Source: Monilinia fructicola
Lineage: Eukaryota > Ascomycota > Leotiomycetes > Helotiales > Sclerotiniaceae
NCBI GenBank assembly: GCA_008692225.1
Contig: VICG01000002.1
Span: 1,504,001-1,568,000, forward strand
Direction: 5' to 3'
DNA: 64,000 bases
In this document: positions 60,545 to 64,000 of the stretch, in pieces
Numbering within the stretch: position 1 is the stretch's first letter
Layout of the letters: each line of letters starts with the position of its first letter
The notes under the pieces: generated by a model
The model's database searches: none
Told to the model about the DNA's origin: nothing
What the model saw: the letters and a program-made list of their open reading frames with translations, nothing else
Made by a program: the position numbers and the translations under genes

Positions 60545-61149
60545 CTTATCGCTTAAGATTGTTTGATGATACGTATTCGCTGGATCTCGAGATGAATTAG
60601 TGGTCTTCAGCGTAATGGCTTGTAGAATTAATGTGGGCTCATTCTCAAAAGGCAGGATGATGGTGGCTTTTGAGCCAATTCCCCTCATTTGGTTTGTATG
60701 CAACGGCTTCCAGCATCAGTTGCCATACGATTGATATTCATGATTGGCCAAGCATGTTACTGTGCAGTGTGCATAGCTGCAAATGCCCAATTTTTCTTAG
60801 AACCTGTCATATTCTAGATCTAATTATGAACAAACCATTTACCCATTCAACAAACTCTTGCTCCAATCATTTGTCGTGAAATGATATGTATTTGACCCAA
60901 AATCTCTAGGTGCTGCTGCAGTGGGCCGCCGCTAAGCCATCTTACTTACCCCGCCATCGATATTCTTTGAAAATGCAAGGACCACAAAACCAGCATCCTC
61001 GAACATCAATCGTCAACACAGACATTAAATAATAAATGAAAACACTTCTCCTTCCACAAAGGATATTCGTCCGTGATTCATTATCATTCCATAAGCAACC
61101 ATATTTCTTTGAAGCTCAAAATATTTGCCTTGGAAAATCTTTATACACA
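60545..61149. promoter_or_regulatory. Divergent promoter between coiled-coil gene and CinA-type amidase
   Basis: About 600 bp between opposite start codons; CA/AATC-rich leader before the amidase ATG. No defined site recognised. Confidence 0.4.
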
Positions 61150-62214
61150 ATGTCCGAAGCAAAGGAATTCCCACCGCGAAAAGTGAGAGAAGTGGTGGTT
61201 GAGGTTACCAGGCTGTTGAAAGAGAGGGGGGAAACAGTTAGTGTGGCTGAGACTGTATGTTTTTCACCTCCTTTTGTCTTTAAGATTTTGTGGTCTGGGG
61301 TTTGTGAATAGTGATTGTTGTTGATTGCGGGGAGGGAGGGTGAAATGGGGGTTCATATCGATTGACGTTTCTGGTTGGGAGTTGAATTTCTACCTGAAAA
61401 CAGAGGGAAAGGATCATCGTTTGGTTGTTTGGCGTAGATTGGGAATGGGACGTGATGACCGCTTAGACAAACGAGCGATAGGAAGAGGGAGAGGGGGGGT
61501 ATGCAGAGAGCCAAAGAGCCTAACGCAAAACCAGGCAGCAGGGGGTATAATCTCCGCATCCATCCTCAGTACGCCAGGCGCGAGCAAAGTATTCAAAGGT
61601 GGTTTGACGGTATACACCCTGGAATCGAGAATAGCTTTTGGTATCCCATGTCCTCTCTTGTTTCTCACTCGTGTTCCTATATCCATCCCCTTCGCAACCT
61701 TCTCAACTGATATCCGCTGATCCCCAAAAGCTGGTTGGACCCAGGAAAACATAGCCGCGTATAATGGTCCCACGCCTGACCTGGTAGCAGGCATCGCTGA
61801 GAATGTGAGAGGGAAATTGGGGAGTACGTATTGTATTTGTGAAAGTGGGACAGCGGGACCCGGGGCTAGTGGGAAGGGGAAAAATAGACAACCGTATGTC
61901 TCTCTTTCTTTACCCACTCCTCTCGATTAAATTTCAGTTTGATTTCGTTTCTCTTCATCTTCCTTTCTTTGGAGTACAGTGAGGATTGAGAGAATGAATG
62001 GGCGAATGAAGGATGAAAAGAGAAATCAGAAATGCTAACAAGTGACGTGATTGAAAGAGGATATGTAGCATTAGCTATAGCGACGGAAAAGGGAACACAT
62101 AAGAAAGATTTGAATACGGGACTCGGTGGTGATAGAGAGGGAAATATGGTTGTATTTGCAACGGAGGCATTAGGATATTTGAGGGATGTTTTGAGGGGGG
62201 ACGCGAAGATTTGA
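61150..62214 (+). CDS. CinA C-terminal-domain protein (NMN amidohydrolase, PncC-like)
   Basis: Predicted to hydrolyse nicotinamide mononucleotide to nicotinic acid mononucleotide in NAD salvage, as shown for bacterial PncC. Four exons (61150-61254, 61535-61640, 61731-61893, 62058-62214) encode 176 aa, about the length of the stand-alone CinA domain. Signatures: the opening helix VREVVVEVTRLLKERGETVSVAET spliced to AAGGIISASILSTPGASKVF, then GGLTVYTLESRIAF, the segment LVAGIAENVRGKLGSTYCIC, ESGTAGPGA, and GYVALAIATEKG. The Ser/Thr after VAE and the GTAGPG loop are the family's active-site region. The first intron is long for this window (280 bp) but has a CTAAC branch-like word 10 nt before CCAG. 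The start MSEAKEF is chosen over an ATG 114 bp upstream. Confidence 0.82.
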
Positions 62215-63359
62215 AATAAAAGTGGATGGGTGACAGGGAAAATGGGAGGTAGGAGAGAGGTTCTTGAGATGGAGGCCTCCTAGAGGCATTGAAAGAGTGA
62301 GGGTGGCAGGGTCGGGTAGATGCATTTGCTGATTAGATACTTGGCCATTACAAACCTATGAAATCTTCCCTCTATCATTTCAGATGCAATGCAACTTCTT
62401 CAGAGGAAGTGGCATCATTGTTTTTTCTGTACTGTCTCGAATTCAGGAGAGCTTTCATGAATCGTGTTATGCCTCTGCTCCTATGAGAGCTATCCGTGGA
62501 TGCTGTCTAACCGCTGAATAAATGAGGTAAGATTGACAACCCTCTGCCGCGGCAGATTTTCCAAGGAGATTCTTGCTCGAACGAATCTCCTTTGAACGAA
62601 ATGTTTTCGGAACTCCCCCAACCCCCTCTTAATAATAAGATGTGTCTCCTCTACAATTACCATCAATGACTCTTTCGCTCAAACAACATGGTTCCATTCA
62701 ATAACTCATAGAATGACTTGCCCCGGAAAGTACCTGCTCATGATCCTCTAGACTCTCTCCAAACGCACATGCAAGAGACAAATTATTGCGAAAAGATGGG
62801 GTCTTTGGAAGTATTGATGTTCATTTTCTTTTCGGCTTTAGGTTTTGTTGCTTTTGTATTGGTAAATGCGAGAGAAATCACATTAACTGCAAATAAGTGT
62901 CGGCAGTCTGTCGCTTGCCAATAATAAGCACTTACCGATGTATTACAGCCTCCTGTAACAAATTTGGTATGTTTTGGTCAAGACTTGAGTGTTGGATTGC
63001 AAAGTACGCCATTGCCATTACCAGTGGCCCTCACAAAACACAACTTCCTCGCTTCCGCTCCGCTCTGCGTCGCCTCATCATCGACAGCAACAGCAACAGC
63101 AACATCAACCAAGACCCTCCTCAAAAAAAAGCACCAACTTCAAACTCCCCCCATCCTCCACCCTCGAAAAACAATAAAGAAAAATATCAGACCAGTAGTA
63201 CCATTAAACAGCATACCTCCTACTTACCCACGTTCTCTCCTTCCTCCTCCAAATCTCGCAACAAAAAAGAATTATTATAACTTTACCCTCCAAAACAGCA
63301 AAAAGTTCGGACACGTCTGCCCTAATCTTTGGTGACCAGTCGTATTAAGTGGATATCCC
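62215..63359. other. Non-coding stretch
   Basis: No gene supported. A 68-aa frame at 62718-62924 contains one hydrophobic segment (LMFIFFSALGFVAFVLV) and could be a tiny membrane peptide, but nothing else supports it. A/C-rich low-complexity sequence spans 63080-63290. Confidence 0.4.
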
Positions 63360-63450
63360 TGACTCCGAGGGGATCGAATGCTCCCCACAAAGACACCACT
63401 TTCGCACCTCGAGTTGTCGTGCCTAACCGTTGAGCTAGGTTGTCGGTTTG
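63360..63450 (-). other. tRNA-like relic with Pol III A and B boxes
   Basis: On the minus strand TAGCTCAACGG (63437-63427) matches the internal A-box consensus fully. GCATTCGATCC (63381-63371) matches the B box with two mismatches, 45 nt downstream. A T-arm-like stem GGGGA...TCCCC brackets the B box, but the loop is 8 nt, and the acceptor and D stems do not pair. A decayed tRNA or the head of a tRNA-derived SINE would look like this. Confidence 0.35.
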
Positions 63451-64000
63451 TCAATACCACCTGTTGACGAGAGGGGACGCGATATTTGTGGTTATATTGG
63501 CTAAGCGAGAAGGTTGTGTAGGTGAATATTGCTGAGTGTTTGGGGTAGTAGAAATATCTTGGTGGCGGGAGGCTTGTCAAGTTGGTTTCGATTGGGTGTA
63601 CACGTCTTTGTGTGCACCTAGAGGCTTTTATACACTGCGGTTGGCTTGGAGGAATAAATCGTATTTGCAATCTAGATGGAAGATATTGCTTGGGAGTTTT
63701 GTGAAGTCGATTTGAAGATATATTGGAAGTTGGGGGTGATGATAAAAGTATTCCTCGGAGTAGAGGAGAACATTGAATGAGGGATGTCGTTAATGTTGTC
63801 TTTGGGTTATTACTCGAGTAATGAGATGGCATATATAGTGATTGGATATATATTATTGATCAATGCAAAAGACAACATTTTGTCTTCCGTATATTATTGG
63901 ATACGATGGATCTCTGAATGCAAGAACAGACTGAAGTATGAGAAATGAAACAAATGAGCATTTAAGAGGGTATACGAATTTACTGAGGGGCGCCGTCTGC
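63451..64000. other. Non-coding end of window
   Basis: No gene supported. AT-rich sequence with short frames only; a gene beginning past the window edge cannot be excluded. Confidence 0.4.

Noticed and set aside
62718..62924. Possible 68-aa membrane peptide
   Set aside because: One hydrophobic segment only; no conserved motif, splice site or context to support it.
150..64000. Biosynthetic gene cluster, CRISPR array or integrated virus
   Set aside because: No backbone synthase genes, no spaced direct repeats of CRISPR type, and no viral or transposase proteins were seen.

Overview
The window is nuclear DNA from a filamentous ascomycete fungus. Genes are interrupted by many short introns (48-100 bp, GT-AG, often with a GTAAGT or GTATGT donor). 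They encode typical filamentous-fungus proteins: a secreted GH28 pectinase, a SIN3 co-repressor with three PAH domains, a DUR3 urea transporter and a fumarate reductase fused to cytochrome b5. Intergenic DNA is long and rich in microsatellites, and there is one extremely AT-rich block. The style suggests Leotiomycetes, but this is inference from protein likeness only.

Layout. 0.15-1.95 kb: secreted rhamnogalacturonan hydrolase (+). 2.45-3.1 kb: small NTF2-like protein (-). 4.9-8.6 kb: a divergent pair, a TauD-type sulfonate dioxygenase (-) and a Dal5-family transporter (+) that carries two frameshifts. 11.5-12.6 kb: a multi-pass membrane protein with frameshifts (+). 14.8-17.45 kb: an unrecognised 798-aa protein with paired CxxC motifs (-). 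17.5-28.7 kb: about 11 kb with no gene I can support, full of tandem repeats and short recurrent palindromes. 28.7-30.7 kb: a PH-domain (Meu6-like) gene broken by many indels (+). 30.7-36.2 kb: repeats only. 36.3-38.2 kb: sugar transporter (-). 39.06-40.31 kb: AT-rich block, probably a degraded repeat. 43.0-45.2 kb: fumarate reductase/cytochrome b5 (-), divergent from a secreted FAS1-domain protein (+, 46.7-47.3 kb). 48.2-53.3 kb: SIN3 (+), convergent with the DUR3 urea transporter (-, 54.6-56.8 kb). 58.3-58.8 kb: small zinc-ribbon protein (-). 59.7-60.5 kb: coiled-coil hypothetical (-), divergent from a CinA/PncC-type amidase (+, 61.15-62.2 kb). 62.2-64.0 kb: no gene, but a tRNA-like A/B-box relic.

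The genes do not form one pathway. Two local links make sense: the dioxygenase-transporter pair (use of sulfonate sulfur), and DUR3 with a GATAAG-rich upstream region (nitrogen control).

The most unusual features are these. Conserved genes carry scattered small indels without nonsense substitutions, which points either to assembly errors or to recent decay. Tandem arrays with a 7-nt unit occur at nine unrelated loci. Two short motifs, ACCTAGGT and TACTCCGTA, are strongly over-represented. Exon coordinates were worked out by hand from splice consensus, reading frame and family likeness; none was checked against RNA or a database.
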